In this document: piece by piece, positions 23,464-33,043 of the stretch
How positions within the stretch are numbered: position 1 is the first letter of the stretch
How the letters are laid out: every line of letters starts with the position of its first letter
Origin: an uncultured Cryomorphaceae bacterium
GTDB lineage: Bacteria > Bacteroidota > Bacteroidia > Flavobacteriales > Schleiferiaceae
Assembly (NCBI GenBank): GCA_937120475.1
Contig: CAKZJV010000009.1
Coordinates: forward strand, 62,001 to 126,000
Direction of reading: 5' to 3'
DNA length: 64,000 nucleotides
The notes under the pieces: model-generated
Told to the model about the DNA's origin: nothing
Databases searched by the model: none
What the model saw: only the letters and a program-made list of their open reading frames with translations
Position numbers and translations under genes: made by a program

Positions 23464-25281
23464 TTAAATTTTTTCAGGTAAAGTATGGCTGCGCCCCTCG
23501 TTCTGTTGCTGTAACCACTGCATAAGCGGATCGAAGTACTCACGTATGGCGGCCGCACTGATATCATCGTTCAGGTTTTCCTGTAAATTCTTCCGCCAAT
23601 CCACCGTAGCTCCGGGAGCCATCAGGGCCAATAGGAATTTACCGGTTTCCTTACTGCCGTAGTAATTGGTATTGTGAGGGTCTTGCTTCAGGATATTTTT
23701 GGCAATGTGCATGTGAAACTGAAACAGCAACACATTGGCCAGGGCATAATCATAGTATTGTGCCGGATCGTTATTGATATGGGTTTTGGAACAGGCATCG
23801 CAATACTCCTCGCCCCGGTTGGCCGGTGGTACAATTCCCTGGTACTTTTTCTTAAGTTCCCACCAGCGCGCGTTAAACTGATCTTCAGGTAAGTTTTCGG
23901 AATAAAGGGAATACTCAAAATCCGTCATTACACCACTGGCCCAGGGCATAACCACGATGTAATCCAAAGCTTCCTTCAATAAGCCTTTTACCTGGTCCAC
24001 CTCCAGGTTTTCATCCACCAATCCCTTCTGTACCAAAAAGGGTTTTTGCATACTGGCCAGGCCAATAAGCGTTCCGATGGCTTCATGGTAGGCACGGTTG
24101 GCTCCTGCACGTAACAATACCGGTACACTGTCACTGGTATAAGCCTGGTAATAATAGATGTGACCCAGTTCATGCAAAACGGTGTTCCACCAACGCGTGT
24201 TAGGCTCTACGCTCATCAGTGAACGAACATCGTTTTCCAAATCCATGTGCCAGGCGGAAGCGTGGTTATTTTTCTTGTAGTCTGCACCCTCGGGCAATGG
24301 ATACAGGCTGGATTTGGTGTAGAAAGTTTCAGGCAGGGCATCGTACCCCAGGCTCCTGTAAAAATCCTCACCCTCTTTCATAATCCACTCGGCTCCCTTT
24401 TTTTCCAGGGCCGCATCAAAATTCAACCCTTCTACCTCCACCATGCTACTCCACTCCTGCCCCCATCGGTTGGGTACCCAATGTGCAGGCAGCATATCAG
24501 GCACCTGCTGTCCGTATTTTTGCGCAAGCTCATAACGCGCCCAGGTGTGCAGTTCACGATACAGCGGCCATATTTCCCCTACTAAACGGTGATTGAGGTC
24601 CAGCATTTCCTGGCTGCTCATACCGTATTCCGACACCTGGAACTGAAAGTAATTTTCATAATCCAGAGCCTGCACGGATTGATTCCTTAGGTTCCTCAGG
24701 TTTTCAAGACCCTTTTTAAGCCCTTTGCCTACCTCCTTGCTGGCTTGCCAAGCGGCCAGGCGTTGCTGAAGGTCGGTAGATTGTTCCAGGATACCGTCAA
24801 TCTCATTGGTGGTAACGGAATCGCCATTTACCTGAAAGTCAAAACCAAACAAGTTGGTAGTTTGCTCCGTTTCCGCTTTGATCTTTTTCTTCACCACATC
24901 GCCCGCTACCTCGGGATTAGCTCCGGCAGCATAAAGAATAGCCTCCAGTTGTTTTATCTGGAGATCGGTCAAAAACTCCTTTTGCTCCAGGTACTTTTGG
25001 GCAGCATTAATATTCCGGCTGCTACCAGTAAAATCTGCGTAAGCCTGGTTGGCCTCCTCAGCCCGTTTGGAGGTAAGGGTATCTCCTTTAACAATGTGGG
25101 TATTCAGCTCCCACTCCGCTTTGGCCGAGGTGTAATATAACTCCTGGTACTGATGCGTGTAAGCCGTTAAAAAGGAATCTACCTGTGCGCTTGCGTTTTT
25201 TTCAGCCGATTGATCCTGGGCTGGATTGGCACAGGATGCCAGTAGTAACAAGGCGGGCAATACTAGAACTATTCTTTTCAT
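23464..25281 (-). CDS. M2-family metallopeptidase lipoprotein (ACE-like dipeptidyl carboxypeptidase)
   Basis: The protein has 605 residues. A lipoprotein signal ends in LLLLASCA (lipid Cys near residue 17). The zinc motif is LHELGHIYYYQ, and the third ligand lies in YHEAIGTLIG about 25 residues later, as in peptidyl-dipeptidase A. The overall length matches bacterial ACE homologues. It probably removes C-terminal dipeptides in the periplasm or at the outer membrane. ATG 25281 is chosen because it places the signal peptide at the N-terminus; an earlier start would bury it. It ends one base before the cupin start codon. Confidence 0.88.
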   Translation of the reverse strand: MKRIVLVLPALLLLASCANPAQDQSAEKNASAQVDSFLTAYTHQYQELYYTSAKAEWELNTHIVKGDTLTSKRAEEANQAYADFTGSSRNINAAQKYLEQKEFLTDLQIKQLEAILYAAGANPEVAGDVVKKKIKAETEQTTNLFGFDFQVNGDSVTTNEIDGILEQSTDLQQRLAAWQASKEVGKGLKKGLENLRNLRNQSVQALDYENYFQFQVSEYGMSSQEMLDLNHRLVGEIWPLYRELHTWARYELAQKYGQQVPDMLPAHWVPNRWGQEWSSMVEVEGLNFDAALEKKGAEWIMKEGEDFYRSLGYDALPETFYTKSSLYPLPEGADYKKNNHASAWHMDLENDVRSLMSVEPNTRWWNTVLHELGHIYYYQAYTSDSVPVLLRAGANRAYHEAIGTLIGLASMQKPFLVQKGLVDENLEVDQVKGLLKEALDYIVVMPWASGVMTDFEYSLYSENLPEDQFNARWWELKKKYQGIVPPANRGEEYCDACSKTHINNDPAQYYDYALANVLLFQFHMHIAKNILKQDPHNTNYYGSKETGKFLLALMAPGATVDWRKNLQENLNDDISAAAIREYFDPLMQWLQQQNEGRSHTLPEKI

Positions 25282-25478
25282 AAATGATGGGATTTTGAAG
25301 GCCAACGAATGTAATGAACCTGAACCAATTGTAAAACCCGGTATGGTGCTGGAGGCCACTATTTAGATCATTGGAAGGGAACAATTATAAGCCCGGGCAG
25401 TTATTGGATATGTTAATATTCTTAATCAATGAATTAAATATTATCCCATTACTAATCATTACCCAAGCACCTGTTGCA

Positions 25479-25793
25479 ATGAAAAAATATGTGGTTATTA
25501 CCAAGGCCATGTTCGACAAAAGCCTGAGAGAGGAAGTAATGAGACTTTCGCAGATTACTATGGGCATTTACCGAAAACAACCCGGCCTGATCGCTGCACA
25601 CACCCGCAGTAATCCCGAGGAAAATTGTGCTGAAAACATCCTGGAATGGACCGATCCGGAGGCTCATAAAGCCTCCTGGCAAAATCCGGAATTTTTTGAA
25701 TGGAACCTGGTTTGGCAGGAATTGCTTAAAACCGGTAAGTTGAAAATGGAGTTTCATACCTACCGCACATCACCTAACGTAAAGTTCAGCTAA
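25479..25793 (+). CDS. Small dimeric alpha/beta-barrel (ABM-like) protein
   Basis: The protein has 104 residues from ATG 25479. KKYVVITKAMFDKSLREEVM and PGLIAAHTRSNPEE, followed by EWTDPEAHKASWQNPEFF, resemble the antibiotic biosynthesis monooxygenase/dimeric barrel fold. No cofactor or catalytic residue can be identified with confidence. The upstream in-frame extension is AT-rich and hydrophobic and is not used. It faces the metalloprotease gene, with only two bases between stop codons. Confidence 0.6.
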   Translation: MKKYVVITKAMFDKSLREEVMRLSQITMGIYRKQPGLIAAHTRSNPEENCAENILEWTDPEAHKASWQNPEFFEWNLVWQELLKTGKLKMEFHTYRTSPNVKFS

Positions 25794-25795
25794 AC

Positions 25796-26554
25796 TTACT
25801 TTCCGCCATTGGCCTTAAGGTCAGTTTTGCAAAAAGGATCCAGGTCGGGGGGTGCATTCATACCCCCGATCATTCCAATGGCTCGTTGATTTTCAACCGC
25901 CCAATACATCAGGCAGGTTTCTACATCGCAGTGCTTGGGATGCTCTTCATCTTCGTGACTTTGCTGTGGTGAAGTACCCAGGTCCACCAACCCCATAAGG
26001 TGACCTATCTCATGGTGCAGAACGGTACTGGTTAGTAAAGACTCTGAAGCACCGAAACCGTTGGAATTGTCACGGATGGTTTTTTGAAAAATAACCAGAC
26101 TGGTATTCTGATAAGCGGCTCCCAGGGTTAATTGGTTGCCTTCATTTTCACTAAAATCCTTATCCGATAAAAAAACATAGAGAGCAAGGGTATTGGGTTC
26201 GTTGAAAACTTCGCGATTCTGATTCTCAATGTCACGCACATCCGAGAAACTATAAGAGTTGGTGGCTGGTGTTTCAATCTGTTTAGGCACTATTTCAATA
26301 CCATCGGGCTTATTGGCATAGGTATCAATAAAGGTCTTAAGATCATTCAGAACCCCTGCATCTGGCGTAAAACCACTGGCATAATGCACTTCAATAACCA
26401 TTTTTCCAAAACGTTCGGCCGAAAGAATATCTCGGGCTGAGGAACCGGTATTCAGGTTGTTACCGGGTAAATTATTCCCCGAATCATCATCTTTCTGACA
26501 GCCCGAAAAGGTTAACACAAAGGCCAGCAAGCCAAATTTAAACAGGTTTTTCAT
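25796..26554 (-). CDS. Zinc metalloprotease lipoprotein, metzincin-like
   Basis: The protein has 252 residues. A lipoprotein signal ends in TFSGCQK (lipid Cys near residue 19), followed by a Gly/Asn-rich linker. The catalytic motif is VLHHEIGHLMGLVD, an HExxHxxG pattern with the third ligand position occupied by LVD. A Cys pair lies in HCDVETCLMYW, where the Met after the zinc site resembles the Met-turn of metzincins. It is probably surface or periplasmic and cleaves peptides. Its substrate is unknown. Confidence 0.78.
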   Translation of the reverse strand: MKNLFKFGLLAFVLTFSGCQKDDDSGNNLPGNNLNTGSSARDILSAERFGKMVIEVHYASGFTPDAGVLNDLKTFIDTYANKPDGIEIVPKQIETPATNSYSFSDVRDIENQNREVFNEPNTLALYVFLSDKDFSENEGNQLTLGAAYQNTSLVIFQKTIRDNSNGFGASESLLTSTVLHHEIGHLMGLVDLGTSPQQSHEDEEHPKHCDVETCLMYWAVENQRAIGMIGGMNAPPDLDPFCKTDLKANGGK

Positions 26555-26720
26555 AGCTAAGTTTCTACAATGCCAGTGTTAACGGCTTAGAACAATGAAG
26601 GTTCGATTGCCCGAATAAGCTCGCACTGCTTTTTACGGTTAATATTGATAACTTGCTGCATTAATTGACCCGCACTGTAACCTCGAATTCTGCGTTACTG
26701 AAACTTAGTACAGTATAATT

Positions 26721-27755
26721 ATGGAACGTTTTTTTATCTGGTGCGCAGGAAGCGACCGGTCCATCCTGGATCATTGTACAAAAGGAGAGCGAAACAAGCA
26801 CGTTGGTTTCGGAACCCTGGTTTTAATACCGGCTATTCTGGCCCTGGTATCCATGACCTATGCCCTGTCCACCGTGGAAGTCCTCTCAGCCCAGCCCCTT
26901 TGGTGGTACCTGGGTGGTATAGTGTGGGCTTTGATTATTTTTAGTTTTGACCGCTTTATAGTTTCCACTCACATCCGCAAGCGTAGCAATAAGGCTGAAC
27001 TACAAAACCCGGCTTTTTACCTGCGTTTTGTGTTTGCCTTTATATTAGGTATCGTAATATCCCACCCCTTAGTATTGCTTTATTTTGATGGCAGTATCGA
27101 AGATCGCATTACCGCTGATGTTCGCAATTACCGGGATGCTATAGAAGCAGATTACGAATCTCAAACCGAAGCCTTGCAAAGGCGGATAGACCGGATGGAC
27201 AGTGTGTACCGGTACCAGGAACAGTTGCGCAATGCACAGGCGGACATTGTAGCCCGCGAAATTGACGGTGAAGTACTACGCAACCAGCGGGGAGAAATCC
27301 TTACTACCGGCCTGGCCGGGAAAGGTCCTTCCGCTGAAAATAAAATACGGCACCTTCAGCAATTGGAAAAAGATTTACGGCAAACACGCTTGAATGACAG
27401 CCTGCAAAAAATTGAACTTTATGCCGAAATGGATCAACTGAAGGCACGCAGCGACAGCCTCGTTCAGGCCTACAGCGTTTCCTACGATTACCTACGCAGG
27501 GAACTGGCTCTTGAAGATCTTAAAGATGAACACAGTGTTGTGGGGCTTACCCAATGGTTTTTGATGCTGCTGTTCGTGTTGGTGGATATACTACCGGTAA
27601 CCTTTAAAACCTTTGCCCCCTTCGGAATGTACGACCGTATGCGGCATGATGACCAGGAGCTATTGGCTAGCCTGGACCCGGAGGAAAGGCAGAAGGCCTT
27701 GCAGAAAGCTTACAACCGGGCCAGTGTGATAGACAGCAAAACACGTCAAGCCTAA
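26721..27755 (+). CDS. DUF4407 membrane protein
   Basis: The protein has 344 residues. It opens with FFIWCAGSDRSILDHCTKGE, then has two hydrophobic helices (about residues 28-75), FSFDRFIVSTHIRK and a third membrane helix (about 100-122). A long coiled coil runs from about 145 to 260, and a C-terminal membrane helix (LTQWFLMLLFVLVDILPVTFK) follows. This is the layout of DUF4407, a family of unknown function common in Bacteroidota. It converges with the MutS-like gene, the two overlapping by four bases. Confidence 0.88.
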   Translation: MERFFIWCAGSDRSILDHCTKGERNKHVGFGTLVLIPAILALVSMTYALSTVEVLSAQPLWWYLGGIVWALIIFSFDRFIVSTHIRKRSNKAELQNPAFYLRFVFAFILGIVISHPLVLLYFDGSIEDRITADVRNYRDAIEADYESQTEALQRRIDRMDSVYRYQEQLRNAQADIVAREIDGEVLRNQRGEILTTGLAGKGPSAENKIRHLQQLEKDLRQTRLNDSLQKIELYAEMDQLKARSDSLVQAYSVSYDYLRRELALEDLKDEHSVVGLTQWFLMLLFVLVDILPVTFKTFAPFGMYDRMRHDDQELLASLDPEERQKALQKAYNRASVIDSKTRQA

Positions 27756-29536
27756 ATTACCCCGTGGCTACGCATAAGCTCGGTGGCATTGGGAGTGGTG
27801 CAGATACCTTCCCTTAAAAGATAATCGAAGGTAAGTTCGCCATCTTTCACTTGACTTTCAAAATAGTAATCCTTAAAGATACCAGGCTCCTGCTTCGCCA
27901 GATCTGCAATGTCAATATCGTGCGTGGCAATAATGCCCCGGGCCTCAAAGCTTCCGATCTTTTGCATGAAAAGGCGTGTACCGTTGCGCTTGTCATCGGA
28001 ATTGGTACCGCGCAATATTTCATCCAGTAAAACCATTTTTACTGCCTCACCTTCCAATTCTTGTTTTATCCGCTTAAGACGCAACACCTCCGCCTGAAAA
28101 TAGGATTCTTCCCGTTCCAGGGAATCAACCAGCTTCATACTGGTTAAAAGAGTAAAGGGGTAGCTTTTAAAGCGAAGCGAGCACACCGGTGCCCCAGCCC
28201 GCATTAAAACCAGGTTAATACCAATGGTTTTAAGAAAGGTGCTTTTGCCAGACATATTACTCCCCGTAAGGATCATGTACTTGTAGCCATCGGTACTGAG
28301 CGAGTTGGCGACCCTTTTCTGCGGTGCAATCAGGGGGTGCGCGATGCCTTCGGCTTCCAGCTTGGGTGCATCTGCTACCTCAGGGTAGGTAAAGTCTGGG
28401 TTATTGGCCGCGTAATTGGAAAGGCTTACCAATTCGTCCATTTCAGTAACCGCACTGAGCCATTGTATAATCTGACCTCCGTGTTCCTTCTTCCATCGGT
28501 AAAGTTCATTCAAAACGTGCAGGTGGTACAGGTATAGTCCATTGGTTAAGATGAGAGCCACCACATTATTCATCTGGTCGAAACCATCCAATATACGGCC
28601 CAGTCGGTACAAGGCTTTGCTGGCCGTTTGCCCACGGGTAGAAAGCTGACCGGCAATATTTTGCAGATATGCGGCCCCGAACGCTTGCCTTTCCACGGAA
28701 GCAATGAGCTCGGCATAAATACGCAGAGAACGGGTAATGCCATTCAGTTGGTTGTACTCCTTTTTGATATGACGGAACTGACTGAATACCAAAGCTATAT
28801 TCAGGCCCATGCCGTACATCCACCATTCAAAGTGTTGCGGGTTGGGGTAAAACACAAAATGTAAGCCCAGCCCGATGGCTATTATGGCTAAAATAAAACG
28901 GGTGGCAGGGTGTAGTAAAACCCGTGCAGCCGATGGTTTAGAGCCTTTTAGCCACAACTTGAGCTTGTTCTGCAGTTGAGGATCTTCCTCCTCTTCCAAA
29001 CCAGCCGCAATAAAGTTTTGCCGCCAGTCCAAGAGGGGTACCAACTCTTTTATGGCCTCCTGCCGGGGGCCGATACTTTGAGATGGACCTGGAGCGCTTA
29101 AGGTTTGCGCCAAACGTTCCTCACCACTGCGCGTTGCCGCCCGGTTGATATGATAAAAAAGGGAGTGCGACCCGAAAATATCCAGGTCACTGCTGTACAG
29201 GTGCTGTGCATCTCTGAAACGTTCACCATTTTCCCAGTCCACCACTTCACCCTCCAAAAATTTCACTTCTTTTTGGTTGAGCGAAATAAGGCGGTTGTAG
29301 CGTTGTTTTTGTTTTTTGAGATTGGTATGGCGTACAATGAGCACCAGGAAAAAGGTTAGAAAAAGTATAGCAGCCCAAATCCCATAAATATTGCCGAGAG
29401 AGAAGAATATGTAAATACCGGCTACCACGGCCAGTAGGCTCAAAAGCCGGCCTGCGGAAAACCAGCCACTTCTTTGGTTGGCCTCCTCTAAAAAACCGGC
29501 ATACTTGATTAACTGTTTTTGATAATTTTCTTGCAT
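27752..29536 (-). CDS. Membrane-anchored MutS-like ATPase
   Basis: The protein has 594 residues. Two N-terminal membrane helices (about 30-70) and another pair (about 210-255) come before a MutS-type lever/core region. The ATPase has Walker A LTGSNMSGKSTFLKTIG (about 420-435), the MutS Walker B VLLDEILRGTNS and the switch IATHDI. The mismatch-recognition domain of true MutS is absent. Such membrane MutS-like proteins are widespread in Bacteroidota, but their role is unknown; DNA repair by direct mismatch recognition is unlikely. It is transcribed towards the DUF4407 gene. Confidence 0.85.
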   Translation of the reverse strand: MQENYQKQLIKYAGFLEEANQRSGWFSAGRLLSLLAVVAGIYIFFSLGNIYGIWAAILFLTFFLVLIVRHTNLKKQKQRYNRLISLNQKEVKFLEGEVVDWENGERFRDAQHLYSSDLDIFGSHSLFYHINRAATRSGEERLAQTLSAPGPSQSIGPRQEAIKELVPLLDWRQNFIAAGLEEEEDPQLQNKLKLWLKGSKPSAARVLLHPATRFILAIIAIGLGLHFVFYPNPQHFEWWMYGMGLNIALVFSQFRHIKKEYNQLNGITRSLRIYAELIASVERQAFGAAYLQNIAGQLSTRGQTASKALYRLGRILDGFDQMNNVVALILTNGLYLYHLHVLNELYRWKKEHGGQIIQWLSAVTEMDELVSLSNYAANNPDFTYPEVADAPKLEAEGIAHPLIAPQKRVANSLSTDGYKYMILTGSNMSGKSTFLKTIGINLVLMRAGAPVCSLRFKSYPFTLLTSMKLVDSLEREESYFQAEVLRLKRIKQELEGEAVKMVLLDEILRGTNSDDKRNGTRLFMQKIGSFEARGIIATHDIDIADLAKQEPGIFKDYYFESQVKDGELTFDYLLREGICTTPNATELMRSHGVI

Positions 29537-29610
29537 TTTCAGGAAAAAAGGGCTGCAAAGTACTAACTTATACCATCAACTAGCATTATCGCACTGCTTA
29601 CGCAATAAAG

Positions 29611-29641
29611 TTGAACACATTGTATCCAAAAACTATATTTG
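29611..29641 (+). promoter_or_regulatory. Bacteroidota-type promoter of the histidine kinase gene
   Basis: TTG (29611-29613), a 20-base spacer and TATATTTG (29634-29641) match the -33/-7 consensus. Transcription would start near 29648, which means translation must begin downstream, at TTG 29662. Confidence 0.6.
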
Positions 29642-29661
29642 TTAATAGTAACAGCCTTTCC

Positions 29662-31830
29662 TTGAAAAAACTGCTTTTCATTTTTTGTTGGTTCGGTGCT
29701 CCCGCTCTTTTTGCGCAATCGCCCAATAGTCCGGAGGAGATAGACTGGTTATTGGATTCGGTCAAAACTCATTATGAACAAAACAATTTTGACCCTACCC
29801 TCAGCTTGGCCAAAGAGGCTCTTCAAAAGTCGCAAAATCAAGGCTATGATAAGGGCATCAGGCGCTCGTACTATTACCTGGCATCCTCCCACTTCGATAA
29901 AATGCGACTAAACCTTTCGGATAGTCTTTTTGGCATTCTGGAACAACTTGCGCAACAAGCCGGTGATACGGCTTTATGGGTTAAAGCATTAAACGGGCAG
30001 GGAAATATTGCCGCCCTTCAAAATGATGGGCATTCAGCTTTACTACTTTACTATCGGGCGCAAAAAATGGCCCGGGAAAAAGATCCCGAAACCTATTACG
30101 CCATACTCTCCAATATGTCGCTGGCTTACCTTAAAACCGGCCAGTATGAAGAAGCCCTTCAAAACCTGCTTACTACCGCTAAATATTTTGAAGAGCAGAG
30201 CGATACCGGGGCACTGGCCATAGTAAGCAACAACATCGGTGAACTTTATCGCGAACAATTGGGAAACTTCCCTATGGCTCGCAAGCATTATCACCGGGCA
30301 GCCGGTTTTAACAAGGCCATAGGCAACCGGTATCAGCTAAGTAAAAATTATAACAACCTCGGCCTTTGCTTCCGGGAGTCTGATAATCGGGATAGTGCCT
30401 TGTATTACCTGCAAAAATCGCTGAAGCTTAAGAAAACCATTAACGAAGTAGGAGGACTGGCCACCTGCCATTACAACCTGGGCAACCTCTATGAGAAGTA
30501 TGGCAACTTCCGGAAAGCGGTATTGCATTTTGATACTACTTTAGCCATATCACGCGAAAACGGCATTGAAGTAGGTTATTTTTACGCCTACAGCGGCCTG
30601 GGCAAAGCGTATGAAGGATTAGGGCAAAACCAAAAGGCTGAGGATTACCTGTTAAGATCAAAAGATGTTGCTCAAAAACTTGGCTCCCTTGAGCTGGAAA
30701 TTCAGAGTAACCAGTTTCTTTATGAATTCTACAAAGTACAGGGTAATTATGAACAGGCCTTGTTTTGGTTGGAGTTGCAAAAAGAAAAAAGTGATAGTGT
30801 GCATAAATCACTCGAAAGCAAGGATTTTGCCCAATTGCGTACGTTGTACGAAAAAGAGCTAAGCGACCGGGAAAACCTCCTGTTAAAGGCCAGCCAAAAA
30901 GAGAGCCACTCTCAACTGTCGGTTGAAAAACAAACCAAGGCTTTTTACTTATTACTGGCCATCGCCCTGCTCCTTTGTGCTATCATACTGCTGGTAGCCT
31001 TTCGCCAAAGGCAAATTCGCCTCAGGGTACAACAGGAAACCAATCGCCAATTGGAAGTACACCTGGAACGACTGCGGGAGCAACAAGCCAAGCTGGATGA
31101 AATGAACCAAATGAAAAACAAGATATTTTCGGTTTTGGGTCATGATCTTCGTTCGCCACTAACCAGCATACTGGGCTTCATCCATATTTTAGAATTCTCA
31201 CAGAGCGAAAACCCGGAGTTGTCAGACGTAGTGAAACACTTGAAAACGGACACCGAAATGACGCTCAAAACCCTGGAGAATATACTGGCCTGGTCTAGAT
31301 TACAGATGAATGAAAAAGGTAGCGAGCGCAGCCTGCTGGATATACCTGCTTTTATGTTAGAGCAACAAAGCCTTTTTCAGTCTTCAGCCCGCCTTAAAAA
31401 AATAGAGTTGCTCTTCAAATATCCTGAAAACGTTCAGCTATACGCGGATGAGCATCAATTACGCAGTATGGTTTCCAACCTTATTGCCAACGCATTGAAA
31501 TTCAGCCATAGTAATTCCACGGTTTACGTAGAAGTGAATGATACGGACCAACACCTGGAAATAAGAGTGAGCGATGAAGGAGTGGGTATGGACCAGGAGG
31601 TAATGGAAAAACTCAGCTTGAAAGATGGGCGATTTTCTAAAAAAGGTACGCATGGTGAATTGGGCACAGGTATTGGCCTGCGTCTGGTGCGCGAATTTAC
31701 CGCCATGAACAATGGTGAGCTGGAGTTTAAACAACGGGAGCCCAAGGGCACGATGGCCATTATCCGCTTTAAGAAAGATTCTTACTCTGATCGCTCCCAA
31801 AAGGAAGAAACCTTGCATCAAAACCAATAA
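29662..31830 (+). CDS. TPR-containing sensor histidine kinase
   Basis: The protein has 722 residues from a TTG start at 29662. A signal peptide (KKLLFIFCWFGAPALFAQ) is followed by about eight tetratricopeptide repeats (about 60-390), a membrane helix (FYLLLAIALLLCAIILLVAF), a coiled coil, a HisKA domain with phosphoacceptor His494 in SVLGHDLRSPLTS, and an ATPase domain with the N box MVSNLIANALKFS and G box DEGVGM. No receiver domain or response regulator lies nearby. An earlier in-frame TTG at 29611 is inside the promoter, so the later start is preferred; it also places the signal peptide at the N-terminus. Confidence 0.88.
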   Translation: MKKLLFIFCWFGAPALFAQSPNSPEEIDWLLDSVKTHYEQNNFDPTLSLAKEALQKSQNQGYDKGIRRSYYYLASSHFDKMRLNLSDSLFGILEQLAQQAGDTALWVKALNGQGNIAALQNDGHSALLLYYRAQKMAREKDPETYYAILSNMSLAYLKTGQYEEALQNLLTTAKYFEEQSDTGALAIVSNNIGELYREQLGNFPMARKHYHRAAGFNKAIGNRYQLSKNYNNLGLCFRESDNRDSALYYLQKSLKLKKTINEVGGLATCHYNLGNLYEKYGNFRKAVLHFDTTLAISRENGIEVGYFYAYSGLGKAYEGLGQNQKAEDYLLRSKDVAQKLGSLELEIQSNQFLYEFYKVQGNYEQALFWLELQKEKSDSVHKSLESKDFAQLRTLYEKELSDRENLLLKASQKESHSQLSVEKQTKAFYLLLAIALLLCAIILLVAFRQRQIRLRVQQETNRQLEVHLERLREQQAKLDEMNQMKNKIFSVLGHDLRSPLTSILGFIHILEFSQSENPELSDVVKHLKTDTEMTLKTLENILAWSRLQMNEKGSERSLLDIPAFMLEQQSLFQSSARLKKIELLFKYPENVQLYADEHQLRSMVSNLIANALKFSHSNSTVYVEVNDTDQHLEIRVSDEGVGMDQEVMEKLSLKDGRFSKKGTHGELGTGIGLRLVREFTAMNNGELEFKQREPKGTMAIIRFKKDSYSDRSQKEETLHQNQ

Positions 31831-31837
31831 TATCCAC

Positions 31838-33043
31838 CTACTTTTTCCTGAAAATGCCCCGAACCCTTGCGGCCCAACGTTCCAGTATATTTTCGCCACC
31901 GGAGTAGCGAAGGTCTTCCTCACCCAATAGATAACCCAGCGGCTGTAAAGCCGGAATTCGGTCACATACAATTTTAAGGATGCCGAACAACGGAATAAAA
32001 ATGATCATTCCCACGATACCCCAAACCGCACCGCCCAACACTACTATAACAATGGTGGATAAAGGATTAAGGGCTACCCTGTGCCCTACTATGTAGGGTT
32101 CAAGAATGTAACTTTCTACAAATTGGGCGATGCTGAAGGTGGCCACCACACCGATAAAAGATGAAGTGTCCCCGCCTGAAAAGGCTGCCATAGCCATAGC
32201 CAGTACAAACCCGATTACATTACCAATATAGGGCACCAGGGAAAGTAGGGCGGCCAGGATGCTGATGAGTATGGCCTGGTTGACACCGGAAAGGGCCAGC
32301 CCAACACTGTAAAAGCTGGCCAGTATAAAAATAAGTACAAAACGACCCAGCAGGTAACTTTGAGAAAGGGCTACAGACTCCTTAATTACGGAAGAGGCAT
32401 CTTCCTTTTGGTGCTCTGGGAAAAAGCGCAGTATGGAAAGCCGCACTTTTCTCCGGTACAACAACATAAAAAACATGTAAATAAGGGTGAGCAATACCAC
32501 ACCCAAAAAAGAAAAGAATTTTAGCACCATTTTACCGATAGACTTCGCAAGGCCGCCACTCCTTCCGCTCTTTGTTTTTTGGGTTTGCGAGGAAGAACCG
32601 GGTTCAACCTTCTTTTCCTCATCTTCTGCTCCGGCATCTTCATTTCGGCCCGGAAGGCTCTCCATAACCATTTGCTGTTGGGTAAATGCATCAATACCGG
32701 TGGTACGTGCTACCCAATCCTGAACTTGCTCTATTCGTGGTTCCACTCTTTCCTTTATCCGCGGCCAGTCATCGGCAATGCGCTGCACCTGCATGGATAA
32801 AATCGCAAACAGCCCAAAAAAGAAAAGAGCGGCCGTTAGTACTGACATAAGGGAAGCCCAACCCCGGCTCATGCCTACGCGCTCTATAGACTGAGAAAGC
32901 GGTAAAAAAATCATGGCCAGCAAGCCTGCTACCACTAAAGGTGCCAGAAAGTGTTGAGCGGATATAAGCCCAATTACCGAAAAGTAAAGACCTATTAGTA
33001 AGCCTACTCCTATTAAAAGTATTTGGCGCACCCCTGTATTCAT
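31838..33043 (-). CDS. AI-2E family transporter
   Basis: The protein has 401 residues with about eight membrane helices in the AI-2E (TqsA/PerM) pattern. A charged insertion of about 45 residues (SLPGRNEDAGAEDEEKKVEP and onward) lies between helices 3 and 4. Conserved family stretches include LLSLVPYIGNVIGFVLAMAMA and SYILEPYIVGHRVALNPL. Members move solutes or ions across the inner membrane, and most have no proven link to autoinducer-2. It converges on the histidine kinase gene with a 7-base gap. Confidence 0.88.
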   Translation of the reverse strand: MNTGVRQILLIGVGLLIGLYFSVIGLISAQHFLAPLVVAGLLAMIFLPLSQSIERVGMSRGWASLMSVLTAALFFFGLFAILSMQVQRIADDWPRIKERVEPRIEQVQDWVARTTGIDAFTQQQMVMESLPGRNEDAGAEDEEKKVEPGSSSQTQKTKSGRSGGLAKSIGKMVLKFFSFLGVVLLTLIYMFFMLLYRRKVRLSILRFFPEHQKEDASSVIKESVALSQSYLLGRFVLIFILASFYSVGLALSGVNQAILISILAALLSLVPYIGNVIGFVLAMAMAAFSGGDTSSFIGVVATFSIAQFVESYILEPYIVGHRVALNPLSTIVIVVLGGAVWGIVGMIIFIPLFGILKIVCDRIPALQPLGYLLGEEDLRYSGGENILERWAARVRGIFRKK

